DNA of 64,000 nt from assembly GCF_014197795.1 (NCBI RefSeq), contig NZ_JACIGI010000010.1, positions 1 to 64,000 of the forward strand, written 5' to 3'. The notes below the pieces were generated by a model, which searched no databases, had not been told where the DNA came from, and saw only the letters and a list, made by a program, of their open reading frames with translations. The position numbers and the translations under genes were made by a program. The stretch comes from Roseospira goensis (GTDB lineage Bacteria; Pseudomonadota; Alphaproteobacteria; Rhodospirillales; Rhodospirillaceae). Within the stretch, counting starts at the first letter, position 1. The number at the start of each line of letters is the position of its first letter. Shown piece after piece: positions 48,697-57,797 of the stretch.

Positions 48697-49709
48697 GGGG
48701 GCCGCACCCGTCCCGGGGCCGGCGCCCGCGCCAGCCGCCGGCGCGGATCCCAGGTCAGGACGCCGGCGATCGTCCACCACGGCACCATGCGAGCGCGCTG
48801 GATCACCCGGCGCTGGCGCCACACCGCCGGCAGGGCCCGCAGCCCGTCCCGCACGCCGCGGGCGTCCACCGCCAGCCGGCCACGCCAGGCGGCCCGCCCC
48901 AGCAGCAGCAGGACCAGCCCCGCGAACCCCGGCAGCAGGGGCCAGAACAGCGGCCCGGGGGTGCAGCGCACGAACAGCCAGATCCGGTTGCGGCTGGTGT
49001 GGTAGCGGATGAAGTCGCTGTCGATCCCGTTGGTGGCCGAGCCCACGTGCGCCACGCGGGCCGTCGGCACGCACACCACGGCACCGCCGCGCAGCCTCAG
49101 GCGGTAGGCCAGGTCGGTGTCGTCGCAGTAACAGAAGAAGGCATCGGGAAACCCGCGGGCCGCATCCCAGGCGGCGCGCCGGTACAGCGCAGCCGCGGCG
49201 CAGGCGGAAAAGCACGGTCCCTCGACCAGCCGATGCGACGGCGGCAGCGGCCGCCCCTGACCGCCGCGCCAGGCCAGCGCCAGGGGCATCATCTCGTCGC
49301 CCAGGCCGTCGCACTGGGTGGGATCGGCGGCGTCGGAGAGCAGGCTGGCAAACGCGGTGACGCGCGGATGGCGCCGGCTCGCCGCCCGCAGCGCCGCCAG
49401 CCAGTCCGGATCCGGAAACGCGTCCGGGTTGAGGAGGGCCACGAACGGCGCCGGCGGCGCGCCGGTGTCGTGGGTCGCGCCCACGGTGTTGGCGCGGGAA
49501 TAGCCGATGTTGTCCGGCAGACGGACCACATGGATCCGCGCATCGTCGGGCAGCGCCGCAGCCAGCGCAGCGGGATCGCTGCCGTTGGCGACCACCACCG
49601 CCTCGAAGCCCGGATCGGTCTGCGCACACAGCGCCGCCAGGCAGCGCGCCAGCAGCGGTCCCTCGTTCAGGGTCACCACCACCACCCGCACCCACGGCCG
49701 CGCCGTCAT
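48693..49709 (-). CDS. Family 2 glycosyltransferase (rhamnosyltransferase-like)
   Basis: GT-A enzyme of 338 residues. The N-terminus RVVVVTLNEGPLLARCLAAL and VVVANGSDP fit family 2, ALLNPDAFPDPDWLAAL supplies the metal/donor Asp (DxD-like, N-P-D), and DAFFCYCDDTDLAYRLRLRGG gives the catalytic-base segment. A C-terminal hydrophobic stretch (about residues 255-275) may associate with the membrane. The ATG at 49709 overlaps the radical SAM stop by 4 bases. Part of a five-gene coupled operon. Confidence 0.92.
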   Translation of the reverse strand: MTARPWVRVVVVTLNEGPLLARCLAALCAQTDPGFEAVVVANGSDPAALAAALPDDARIHVVRLPDNIGYSRANTVGATHDTGAPPAPFVALLNPDAFPDPDWLAALRAASRRHPRVTAFASLLSDAADPTQCDGLGDEMMPLALAWRGGQGRPLPPSHRLVEGPCFSACAAAALYRRAAWDAARGFPDAFFCYCDDTDLAYRLRLRGGAVVCVPTARVAHVGSATNGIDSDFIRYHTSRNRIWLFVRCTPGPLFWPLLPGFAGLVLLLLGRAAWRGRLAVDARGVRDGLRALPAVWRQRRVIQRARMVPWWTIAGVLTWDPRRRLARAPAPGRVRPP

Positions 49710-50599
49710 GCCCCCACGGCCTCCGCCCCAGTCTCCGCCCCAGTCTCCGCCCCACCCAGCGGCTGCCGGCGCGTGAAGGTGCGGTCGCAGGCCTCGGTAC
49801 AGGCGGTATCACAGCGGTGATCGCCCGTCCGCCAGGCGAACGAGCCGTCGAACAGGTTGCCCAGTTCCAGCCGGTCGCGGGAGCACCGCCGCGCCGTCCC
49901 GAACGGGTCGATGTGGCAATAGGCCGTGCCCGCATCGCACAGCCGGGAGCCGGTCGACGGATACGCCTCCTGCCCCGGCCCGTCGCTGCTCATCGGTACG
50001 CCCGACGCCCGCAGCCGGGCCAGCGCGGCCGGGCTGTAGGTCGGCGTGGGATCACCCACCGGCCGGTTCAGATACTGGCCGCGCGCCGCCAGCCCCAGCG
50101 CCCGCAAGCGGGCGATCCAGCCGGGCAGCGCGTCGATCCAGCGCGGATCGGCCACGATCGTGCAGGTCAGGCGCGGCCGCAGCGCCGGGCGGCGGTCGAA
50201 CAGGCCGTGCAGGGCGGCGGCGCGGGCAACGAAGGCGTCGAAGCCGGTGAAGTCGGGATGGAACGACAGCGTGACGTACTCGAACCGCTCCCAGAACCCC
50301 GGTGGCCAGGCGGTGGGATCGCGCCACAGGTTGGTGGTCATGCGCAGCGGTGCCGGATATCCCAGCACGAAAGCCGCGAACCCCTTCAGCACCGTGGGCT
50401 CACCGCCCGCCACATGCACCAGCGGCGCGCCGATGCCGATCAGGGCCGCGCTCCAGTCCGACAGCGCATGCTCGCCCGGCTGGCGGCGCTTGCTCTTGAT
50501 GCGGCAATACGGGCAGTCGTAGTTGCACAACAGCGACGGCAGGATCACCGCCAGCCGCCGCCCGCCCGGCCCGCCGATGGGTTCGACCGGGCGGCTCAC
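49706..50599 (-). CDS. Radical SAM protein with extra C-terminal cysteines
   Basis: 297 residues. The N-terminal cluster motif is Cys25-x3-Cys29-x2-Cys32 (LLCNYDCPYCRIKSK), followed by a GGEPTV SAM-binding segment. The C-terminal part has several more Cys (LCDAGTAYCHIDPFGTARRCSRD and CDTACTEACDRTF), suggesting SPASM/twitch-type auxiliary iron-sulfur clusters. GTG at 50599 overlaps the upstream stop as GTGA, supporting the start; the open frame beyond is antisense filler. The last residues are a short GAET repeat. Placed among glycosyltransferases, it may modify a sugar, lipid or peptide; substrate unknown. Confidence 0.86.
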   Translation of the reverse strand: MSRPVEPIGGPGGRRLAVILPSLLCNYDCPYCRIKSKRRQPGEHALSDWSAALIGIGAPLVHVAGGEPTVLKGFAAFVLGYPAPLRMTTNLWRDPTAWPPGFWERFEYVTLSFHPDFTGFDAFVARAAALHGLFDRRPALRPRLTCTIVADPRWIDALPGWIARLRALGLAARGQYLNRPVGDPTPTYSPAALARLRASGVPMSSDGPGQEAYPSTGSRLCDAGTAYCHIDPFGTARRCSRDRLELGNLFDGSFAWRTGDHRCDTACTEACDRTFTRRQPLGGAETGAETGAEAVGA

Positions 50600-53500
50600 G
50601 GCACGGCCTCCCGGCGCAGCACGGCCGTCTCCCAATCCGTGCCCAGCAGGCGAACGCCGGGCGTCGTGGCGGCCACCTCGCGCACGAACGGCGCCACGTC
50701 CGGCCACGCGGCGGCGCCCACGTCGTCGATCAGCGCCAGCCCACCGGGCCGCAGCAGCGGCGCGAACCGGGCCCAGTCGGCGGCGAGCCCGGCGCGGTCG
50801 TGGCGCCCGTCCAGCACCAGCAGCCCCAGACCATCGGGCCGCGCCCAGGCCCGCACCCGCGCCAGCGCCACCGGGTCGTCGCTGCGCCGGCGCACCAGGG
50901 TGACGCCATGGCGCGGCAGCCCGGCCCGCGCCAGCACGGCGCGCACCATGGGCGCGGTGACCGGCGCGCCGGTGACCGGGTCGGCGGCGGCGCCGTAGCT
51001 GCCACCGTCCAGGGGATCGAGGCCAAGCAGCCGCAGCCGCCGCCCCTGCCCCTCCACCCCGGCGGCCAGGACGGCGAGGCCGAGGCCGAACAGCACCCCC
51101 ACCTCCAGGGCGCGCAGGTCCGGCCCCGGGCTGGCCCGCGCCGCCAGCGCCCGCAGCAGGGCCGCCGGCAGCGCACAGGCGAGGCGGCCGCCGCCGGCCC
51201 GTTCGCGGGCCAGCAGACGCTCCGCGAGGTAGCCAAGGGCGCGCGGCGTCATGTCGGGCAGGCCCAGGGCCGGCAGCCAGACGGTGCGCAGGCGCGCGAC
51301 GTCGGTGTCCGACAGGCCGCGCGGGAAGGGCTGGAAGCGGGCCGCCCCCAGCGCCCCGGCATGCTCCAGGTCGCAGCGCAGGGCCGCCAGGCGCGGCGCC
51401 AGAGACTGCTCCTCCAGGCGGCCGCGCAGCCCGGCCAGGGCAGCCCCGGTGCGCTGGCGGTCATCGGCCAGCGCCCCGGTCAAGCTCGCGGCCACGGCAC
51501 GGTCGCCCCGGGCGGCGGCGCGCTCGGCCTCGGTCACCGCCGCCTGCCAGGCCGCATCGCGGGCCGCGCCTTCGCGCGCCAGATCCGCCCGCATCCCGGA
51601 CACCGTCTCGGCCAGCCCGCGCCGGTCCCGGGCCTGGCGCGCGTCCAGCGCCGTCAGGTGGTTGGACAGCGACCCGGTCGCGGCCTCCAGATCCCGGGCC
51701 GACGCCGTCGCGGCCAGGGCCTCGCCCGCCTCCACAAGGGCGCGGTCCACGAACCGAACGGCAGCGGCGAGGTCCGCCGCCTGGGCGGCGAGACCGTCGG
51801 CGACCCGCCCGGCCAGCCGTCCGACCTCTTGCTCCCCGGCGCCAAGTCGGTCCTCGGCGGCCGCGAGGCGATCCTCGGCGGCGGCCAGCGCCGCGGCCAG
51901 CGCGTCGCGCACCCGCCCCAGGTGGCGCGTCAGGGCGGCCTCGACATGGCGATCGGCGTCCTCGCGCGCCCGGCGCTCGGCGTCGCGCGCGGTCGCCAGA
52001 TCGGCCGCCAGGGTCGCGGCCGGGCCGGCGCGGGCCGCCCCCTCCGCCGCAAGCCGGCCCTCCAGCCCGGCGAGGTCATCGCGCAGCCAGCCCACGTGGC
52101 GCTTCAGCTTGGTTTCCTGCGCCCGCGCCGCCGCGTGCCGGTCGAGCCGCTCCAGGCGGCGCCCGCGCACATGACCATAGGCCGCGAAGCCCAGCGCCCC
52201 GCTCATCGCCAGCGCGGCCAGCAGCGAGGACCCCGGCCACGGCACCAGCGGCGCGGCCCCGGCCGCCACCACCAGCCCCCCGGCCAGCGGCGCCCGCCAG
52301 CCGCCCAGGACCGCCGCCATCTCCCCGGCCAGCCCCCGCCCGCGCCGCCACCAGGGATCGGGGGGCGGCAGCGGGGACGGAGCCGGCGCGGCGGGCGGCG
52401 CGGCGAGTGGCGTGGTGTCGGGCGCCGGCGTCGGCGCGGCGGCCGGATCACCGGGCCGCGTCTCCAGCGGGGCCACGGGGTCGGTGTCCTGCACCGGCTC
52501 CGGTCGCGGATCGAGGGTCAGCGCCGCCCGCACCATGCCGGCCAGGGCGTCGTCGTTGGGCAGGCCGGCGTCCGGACACACGGCGATCACGTTGCCCCAG
52601 CCGTCAGGGTCGGGCAACGGGTCGGCATCTCCCGGCGGCCAGGGGATCAGGCGGCGCCAGTCGTGGCGCGCGCCGTAACGGACCACCGGGTGCCATTCGC
52701 TCACGAACACCCGGTAGCCGCGCCCCTCCAGCAGCGCCACCAGGTCCCCCAGCGACCAGCCCAGGCGCAGGGTCTTGCGGTTCTCGAACTCGGCCATGAC
52801 CACGCGCGGGCGCCAGCGCGCCCAGTCCAGGCCCAGCAGCACCCGCAGATCCCAGCCCTCGGCGTCCACCTTGAGCACGTCCACGGCATCCATGCCGTGA
52901 CGCTCCAGGAGGGTGGTCAGCGTCTCCACCGGCACCCGCGCGGTCTCGCGGTGGCCGTCCAGGAACGGCGCCAGGGTGGCCACCCCGGTGCTGTCCGGCG
53001 CGGTGTAGAGCGGCGCCGCCGCGGCGGGCGCATCGGACAGCGCCACCGGCTCGACCGTGACGGCCGCCGCGTCGGCCACGCGCGCCCGCAGCGCGGCGCG
53101 GTTGTCCGGCTCCGGCTCCACTGCCACCCCCGACCAGCCGGCCTCCAGGAACCGGGTCAGGAATCCGCCCCGGTGCGCGCCCACATCCACCAACAGGCCC
53201 GGCGCCGTGGTCTGGAACCGGGCCAGGCCGAGCAGCAGCGCGGTCTCGTCCAGTCGGGCGCCGTCCAGGCGCGGGTGGTCGGCGGACAGCACCCGCCGGC
53301 CGGCCCCGGCCGCGGCCCCGCGCACCAGCGTCCGCAAGCGGTCGCGGCGCGGCGCCAGGGCATAGGCCTCGCAGGCATGGGCGCGCCCCGCCGCCCCCAG
53401 GCGCGCCGCCAACGCCGGGTCCGACACCAGCCCCGACAGCGCCGCGCGCAGGGCGGCGGGATCGCGCTCCGTCACCCGCACCGCCGCCCCCGACTCGGCC

Positions 53501-55416
53501 AGGGCTGCCAGGGTGGCCTGCTCCGCCGGGCCGTAGCCGAACACCGCCGCCCCCGACGCCAGCGCCTCCGGCAGGGTATTGGCCAGGGAATGGCGGGTGT
53601 AGAGCCGGCTGTCCTCGTCGAACGCATAGGCGATCAGCACGCCGTCGGCCGCGCACAGGCGGGCGCGGTACGGGGCCGGGTCGGGATCGTCCGCCACCGT
53701 GGCGACAACCCCGGACCGGTCCGCCGCCAGCGCCCGCGCCGGCGCGATCCAGGGCGGCAGAACGCGCAGCTCCAGCCGCACCAGCGGCCGGCCGGCGGCA
53801 CGATTGAGAGCGTCCACCGCGTCCGCCACATCGCGCACGGCGGCGCGGTTCATGTCCTCGGCCAACGCCCCAGCGTAGAGCAGGTCGAACGGCCGGTCCG
53901 GACAGCCCGCCCCCGGCGACCGGTCGCGCGCCGGCCAGTCCGCCGGGTCGATGCCGTTGGCCAGCGCCTCCCACGTGCCGCCGCCGTACCGGTCGCGGAA
54001 CGCCACGACCATCGACGCGCCGATGCCGAGCCGCACGGCCGCTCGTCCGGCCAGCCACGCCAGGTCCTGCGCCCAGACCTGATGCACCAGGGGATCGGTG
54101 CGCGCCAGCAGCGCCGGCCAATCGTCCATCAGGTGCAGGATCAGGGGCGCCCCCAGGCCCTCGACCAGATCCAGGGCCAGCGGATGCAGATGGCCGCGCG
54201 TCGGCTGCGGCCGGTAGTACAGGGCCTCAGGCGCGAAGGCGCGCGCCCGCGCCGCCGCCGTGCCGGCGTCCACGCCGGCCTCGGCGCGACCGTCCGGGTG
54301 GTGCACGGTGAAGCGATCGGGCGCGCCATCGGGCGTGATCGCCAGCAGCCGCCCGCCGCACCACGGCGCCATCAGGGCGGCCTTCACCTGCCCGGTCGCC
54401 GACAGCCCGCCCACCGGCGTCAGATCCAGCACCAGCAGGCGCGGCGCGGGCGCGGTGCTGTCGGCCAGCACCCGGTCCAGCGGTACCCGTGGCACCAGGT
54501 CCATGCGCCCGCCCGGTGTGCCGTTGATCAGCCGCGCCCCCAGGCCCGCGAGCGCGTCGCGGGCGGCGGCGAAGGCCCGGCCCATGTTCTCCACCTGGGG
54601 ATCGTGCCAGCGCTTGCCCTTGCCGAAGTAGTCGGGGTGGAAGTGGTTGGGGTCGTCGCTGGCCATGTCCAGCACCCCGGGGCCGGCCCCCGCGCCGCCC
54701 GCCGTGCGGGTGGCGTCCGCCGGGATGGCGTAGTCGAGATCGACCCCCAGCAGCACCACCTCGCGCGCGCCCAGGAAGACGGCAAGCTGCACCGCGGTAA
54801 AGGCCACCGTGCAGCCGGCATAGGTGCAGCTCAGCGCGTCCAGCGAGACGTCGAAGCGGTCCGGATAGCCGGGCCGCGGGCGGTGGTCGAACCAGACCAC
54901 GTCCGGCCCTTCGTCGAGCGCATAGGCCAGGGTGATCGGGAACAGGCGCGTGAGGCCGGCCGGCAGCCCGTTGAGCGCAGCGGCCCGATCCTCGGCCACC
55001 AGGTGGTCCTCGACCAGGTAGTAGGTCGGCCGGAACCGGGTCTGCGGGAAGGCCAGGAACAGCCCGTTGACGCCGATGGTGACCTGATCGGCCAGGCTGT
55101 CCAGGTCGATCCGCCCCAGGCTGGGCCCGTTGCCCAGCACGAACACCCGCCGGCCCTTGTGGCGGTCGCGCAGCGCCGCCAGGCGCGGCCGGTGCGCGGC
55201 GGCCCAACGGCCGTCGTACAGGTCCACCACCCGGCGCAGGCCGGCGACCCGCGCCGCCGGCGTCAGGCGCGCGGTCGGCAGGAAGATCGGGGCGCGCAGG
55301 GAGGACGGCAGGCGGGCCACCAAAGCGGCCTCCTCGCGCGCCAGAGCCGCCGCCTCCGCTTCAGGGCTCTGTTCCGCTTGGGACAGTCCGACCGCCACCG
55401 GCATCCTCGTATGCAT
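50596..55416 (-). CDS. Very large multidomain protein: DUF115-like, glycosyltransferase, FkbM methyltransferase, coiled coil, second methyltransferase
   Basis: A 1606-residue protein of unusual architecture. Residues about 85-300 are a DUF115/MAF-like domain (VFVLGNGPSLGRIDLDSLAD, LLGVDLDY). About 325-700 form a GT-B-like module (LYAGALAEDMNRAAVRDV, SLANTLPEALASGAAVFGYG). About 735-945 are a FkbM-type SAM methyltransferase (LLVDVGAHRGGFLTRFLE, DVLKVDAEGWDLRVL). A Pro-rich linker follows to about 1020, then one or two membrane helices (about 1043-1082), a long coiled coil (about 1090-1350), and a last class I methyltransferase (about 1434-1600, LEVGVLFGLGLAVLAA, LLRPGGLALIDD). Start ATG at 55416 follows GAGG; ATG at 55404 is an alternative. 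First of five coupled genes. DUF115 proteins are linked to flagellin glycosylation in known cases. Confidence 0.85.
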   Translation of the reverse strand: MHTRMPVAVGLSQAEQSPEAEAAALAREEAALVARLPSSLRAPIFLPTARLTPAARVAGLRRVVDLYDGRWAAAHRPRLAALRDRHKGRRVFVLGNGPSLGRIDLDSLADQVTIGVNGLFLAFPQTRFRPTYYLVEDHLVAEDRAAALNGLPAGLTRLFPITLAYALDEGPDVVWFDHRPRPGYPDRFDVSLDALSCTYAGCTVAFTAVQLAVFLGAREVVLLGVDLDYAIPADATRTAGGAGAGPGVLDMASDDPNHFHPDYFGKGKRWHDPQVENMGRAFAAARDALAGLGARLINGTPGGRMDLVPRVPLDRVLADSTAPAPRLLVLDLTPVGGLSATGQVKAALMAPWCGGRLLAITPDGAPDRFTVHHPDGRAEAGVDAGTAAARARAFAPEALYYRPQPTRGHLHPLALDLVEGLGAPLILHLMDDWPALLARTDPLVHQVWAQDLAWLAGRAAVRLGIGASMVVAFRDRYGGGTWEALANGIDPADWPARDRSPGAGCPDRPFDLLYAGALAEDMNRAAVRDVADAVDALNRAAGRPLVRLELRVLPPWIAPARALAADRSGVVATVADDPDPAPYRARLCAADGVLIAYAFDEDSRLYTRHSLANTLPEALASGAAVFGYGPAEQATLAALAESGAAVRVTERDPAALRAALSGLVSDPALAARLGAAGRAHACEAYALAPRRDRLRTLVRGAAAGAGRRVLSADHPRLDGARLDETALLLGLARFQTTAPGLLVDVGAHRGGFLTRFLEAGWSGVAVEPEPDNRAALRARVADAAAVTVEPVALSDAPAAAAPLYTAPDSTGVATLAPFLDGHRETARVPVETLTTLLERHGMDAVDVLKVDAEGWDLRVLLGLDWARWRPRVVMAEFENRKTLRLGWSLGDLVALLEGRGYRVFVSEWHPVVRYGARHDWRRLIPWPPGDADPLPDPDGWGNVIAVCPDAGLPNDDALAGMVRAALTLDPRPEPVQDTDPVAPLETRPGDPAAAPTPAPDTTPLAAPPAAPAPSPLPPPDPWWRRGRGLAGEMAAVLGGWRAPLAGGLVVAAGAAPLVPWPGSSLLAALAMSGALGFAAYGHVRGRRLERLDRHAAARAQETKLKRHVGWLRDDLAGLEGRLAAEGAARAGPAATLAADLATARDAERRAREDADRHVEAALTRHLGRVRDALAAALAAAEDRLAAAEDRLGAGEQEVGRLAGRVADGLAAQAADLAAAVRFVDRALVEAGEALAATASARDLEAATGSLSNHLTALDARQARDRRGLAETVSGMRADLAREGAARDAAWQAAVTEAERAAARGDRAVAASLTGALADDRQRTGAALAGLRGRLEEQSLAPRLAALRCDLEHAGALGAARFQPFPRGLSDTDVARLRTVWLPALGLPDMTPRALGYLAERLLARERAGGGRLACALPAALLRALAARASPGPDLRALEVGVLFGLGLAVLAAGVEGQGRRLRLLGLDPLDGGSYGAAADPVTGAPVTAPMVRAVLARAGLPRHGVTLVRRRSDDPVALARVRAWARPDGLGLLVLDGRHDRAGLAADWARFAPLLRPGGLALIDDVGAAAWPDVAPFVREVAATTPGVRLLGTDWETAVLRREAVP

Positions 55417-55530
55417 CTGGCCTCGACCCGCATTCCGTGATACACGGTACTTTGCGTGTATACGCTCGGTCAACGCAAGCATTGTTATTGCCTGATGCTC
55501 GGCGTCTTCTGCTTCGGTACCGCTGCCCGG

Positions 55531-57717
55531 ATGCGACCCAGACCGTCGGCGCGCGGAGGCCCGCCGGGCCGGGCCGTTCTGCTCGCGGCCGTGCTGTCCC
55601 TTCCGGGCCTGCTGGCCGGATGCGGCACCGCGTCGGACGGCTTCCTCGCGCGTGGCGTCGCCGGGCATCACTACATCGAAGGGGCACGGCGCAACCTGGA
55701 AGGACAGGTTGAGGCCGCCCGCGACGCCTGGACCCGCGCCGCCGAGGCCGGCCACGCCAAGGCCCAGTTCCAGCTCGCCCACCTGTACGGGTCCGACGTG
55801 CTGGGGCCGCGCGACCAGGCCCGGGCGCTGGCCTATGCCCGCCGCGCGGCCAAGGACGGCTTCGCCCCCGCCGCGCACTACGTCGGCATGACGCTGCTGT
55901 ACGGCTGGGGCGGACTGGACAAGGACCCGGCGGCGGCGGAACCGTTCCTGCGCCGCGCCGTCGACGCCGACATCGACCGCGCTCGCGCCGACCTGGGCAC
56001 CCTGCTGCTGGACCGCGCCGGCGACGGCCGGGACGCGGCGGCGGCGGCGGACCGCGCCGAGGGTTTGGCGCTGCTGACGGCCGCCGTGGACGCCGGGGAA
56101 CCGACCGCCGGGCTGCACCTGGGCGAGGCGCTGATGGCCGGCACGCACACGGCCCGCGACCCGGGACGGGCGGCCGACCTGCTGACCGCGGCGGTCGAGG
56201 CCGGGGAGTACCGCGCCGCCCTGCCCCTGGCCCGCCTGCACCGGCTGGGCGACGGCGTGCCCGAGAATCCCGCCGCCGCGCTGGCGCTGCTGGATCGGGT
56301 CGAGGCCGAGGCCCCCGCCTACGTCCGCGTGCGCCTTGGGCGCGCCCTCCTCGACCCGGACGATCCCTTGCCCCTGGACCCGGCGCGGGCCCGCAGGGTG
56401 CTGCAACGGGCCGCCGACGAGGGCCGCGTCTCTGCCCATGTGGTTCTCGGCAAGCTGCTGGCGGAGGGCGCCCCGGGCCTGCCCCCCGACCCGGCCGCGG
56501 CCCTGGCCCACCTGCGCACCGCGGCCGAGGCCGGCAACGGCGAGGCCACCCGCTACATGGGGCGCCTGCTCCAGGACCAGGGGCGCGCCGACGACGCCAT
56601 CCGGTGGTTCCTGGAGGCGGCGGACCGGGGCCACGACCACGCGGCCGTGGAAGCGGCGCGCCTGCTGCTCAAGCGCGGCGATGCGGCGGCGGCGCGTCAG
56701 GCGGTGGCGCTGCTGGGCGGGGTGGCGCCGCGCCACACACCGGCGGCGATCCAGCTCGCGCGGGTGGCCCGGGACGGCGTGGACGGGGTGCTGCCGCCGG
56801 ATCCGGTGATGGCCCGACGCTGGCTCCAGCACGTGCGGGAAACAGGATCCGCCAAGGCGGCGGCGCAGGCCACCAACGACCTCGCCCGGCTGGTGTTGCG
56901 TGGCCAGGGCGGCCCGCCCGCGCCGCAGCAGGCGGCGGCGTTGTTCCGGGAGGCGGCGCGCGGCGGCCACGCCTGGGCGGCCCTGGAGTTGGGCCGCCTC
57001 TTCGAGGACGGGGCCGGCCCGCTGCCAGCGGATCCGCAGGCGGCCTGGGCCTGGTACACCGAGGCGGCGGCGCGCGGGGTGGCCCAGGCGCACACCGCGT
57101 TGGCGCGGATCCTGGTCCGCGACGGACGCGGTCCGGACACCCTGCGCCAGGCGTTCGCCCATTTCGCCAAGGCCGCCGAGGGCGGCCACGACTGGGCGCT
57201 GTACGAGGCCGGCAAGGCGGCGGAGCGCGGCGCTGCGGGCCTGCCCGCCGACCCGGCGATGGCCCGCGCCTGGTACGAGCAGGCCGCCGCGCAGGGTGTC
57301 GACGCGGCGCCCGGCGCCCTCGCCAGCCTGTACGAGCGCGGCCTGGGCGTGCCCCGCGACGACGGCCGCGCGCTCGCCCTGTACCAGCTCGGCGCCCGGG
57401 CCGGCAACGCCTGGGCCACCTACAAGGTCGGCCTCCTGCTGGCGGAGGGGCGCGGCGCCGCCGCCGATCCCATGGCAGCGCGGGCGTGGCTGCACACGGC
57501 CGCCGCCGCGGGCGTCGATCAGGCCACCGCCGCCCTGGCGCGCCTGGACGGGAACGGGGACGACACCGGCCGCACGGCCGCCGCCGGGCCGGACGCGGGA
57601 ACCGCGGGCGACGGCCCCCGGGGCAGCCCCAGCGACGATCACACCGGCACGCCGGGTCCGGAGCCGACGGGTCCCGATCTGCGGATCCCGGTCACCACCC
57701 CGCAGCCAGAGTCCTGA
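55531..57717 (+). CDS. SEL1-repeat lipoprotein
   Basis: 728 residues. An N-terminal lipoprotein signal (AVLLAAVLSLPGLLAGC, lipobox LAGC) is followed by many SEL1-type TPR repeats across nearly the whole length (for example AAEAGHAKAQFQLAHLYGSDVLGPRDQARALAYARRAAKDG). There are about 15 pairs, with AlgK-like spacing. ATG at 55531 places the lipobox normally; two in-frame starts upstream (55456, 55495) would add an unlikely stretch. Divergent from the large multidomain gene. SEL1 lipoproteins of this kind serve as scaffolds in polysaccharide export or secretion, which fits the neighbours; its partner is unknown. Confidence 0.85.
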   Translation: MRPRPSARGGPPGRAVLLAAVLSLPGLLAGCGTASDGFLARGVAGHHYIEGARRNLEGQVEAARDAWTRAAEAGHAKAQFQLAHLYGSDVLGPRDQARALAYARRAAKDGFAPAAHYVGMTLLYGWGGLDKDPAAAEPFLRRAVDADIDRARADLGTLLLDRAGDGRDAAAAADRAEGLALLTAAVDAGEPTAGLHLGEALMAGTHTARDPGRAADLLTAAVEAGEYRAALPLARLHRLGDGVPENPAAALALLDRVEAEAPAYVRVRLGRALLDPDDPLPLDPARARRVLQRAADEGRVSAHVVLGKLLAEGAPGLPPDPAAALAHLRTAAEAGNGEATRYMGRLLQDQGRADDAIRWFLEAADRGHDHAAVEAARLLLKRGDAAAARQAVALLGGVAPRHTPAAIQLARVARDGVDGVLPPDPVMARRWLQHVRETGSAKAAAQATNDLARLVLRGQGGPPAPQQAAALFREAARGGHAWAALELGRLFEDGAGPLPADPQAAWAWYTEAAARGVAQAHTALARILVRDGRGPDTLRQAFAHFAKAAEGGHDWALYEAGKAAERGAAGLPADPAMARAWYEQAAAQGVDAAPGALASLYERGLGVPRDDGRALALYQLGARAGNAWATYKVGLLLAEGRGAAADPMAARAWLHTAAAAGVDQATAALARLDGNGDDTGRTAAAGPDAGTAGDGPRGSPSDDHTGTPGPEPTGPDLRIPVTTPQPES

Positions 57718-57797
57718 GCCTCGCCGCCCCCGAAACCTGGAGTGGCATGATCCGTGCTCCACTCAACGCGCAACCCCACCCGCGCGGAGGATGCGTG

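Noticed and set aside
50800-55440. Open frame of 1546 codons on the plus strand
   Set aside because: Composition is a reflection of the multidomain gene on the other strand, with no domains of its own.
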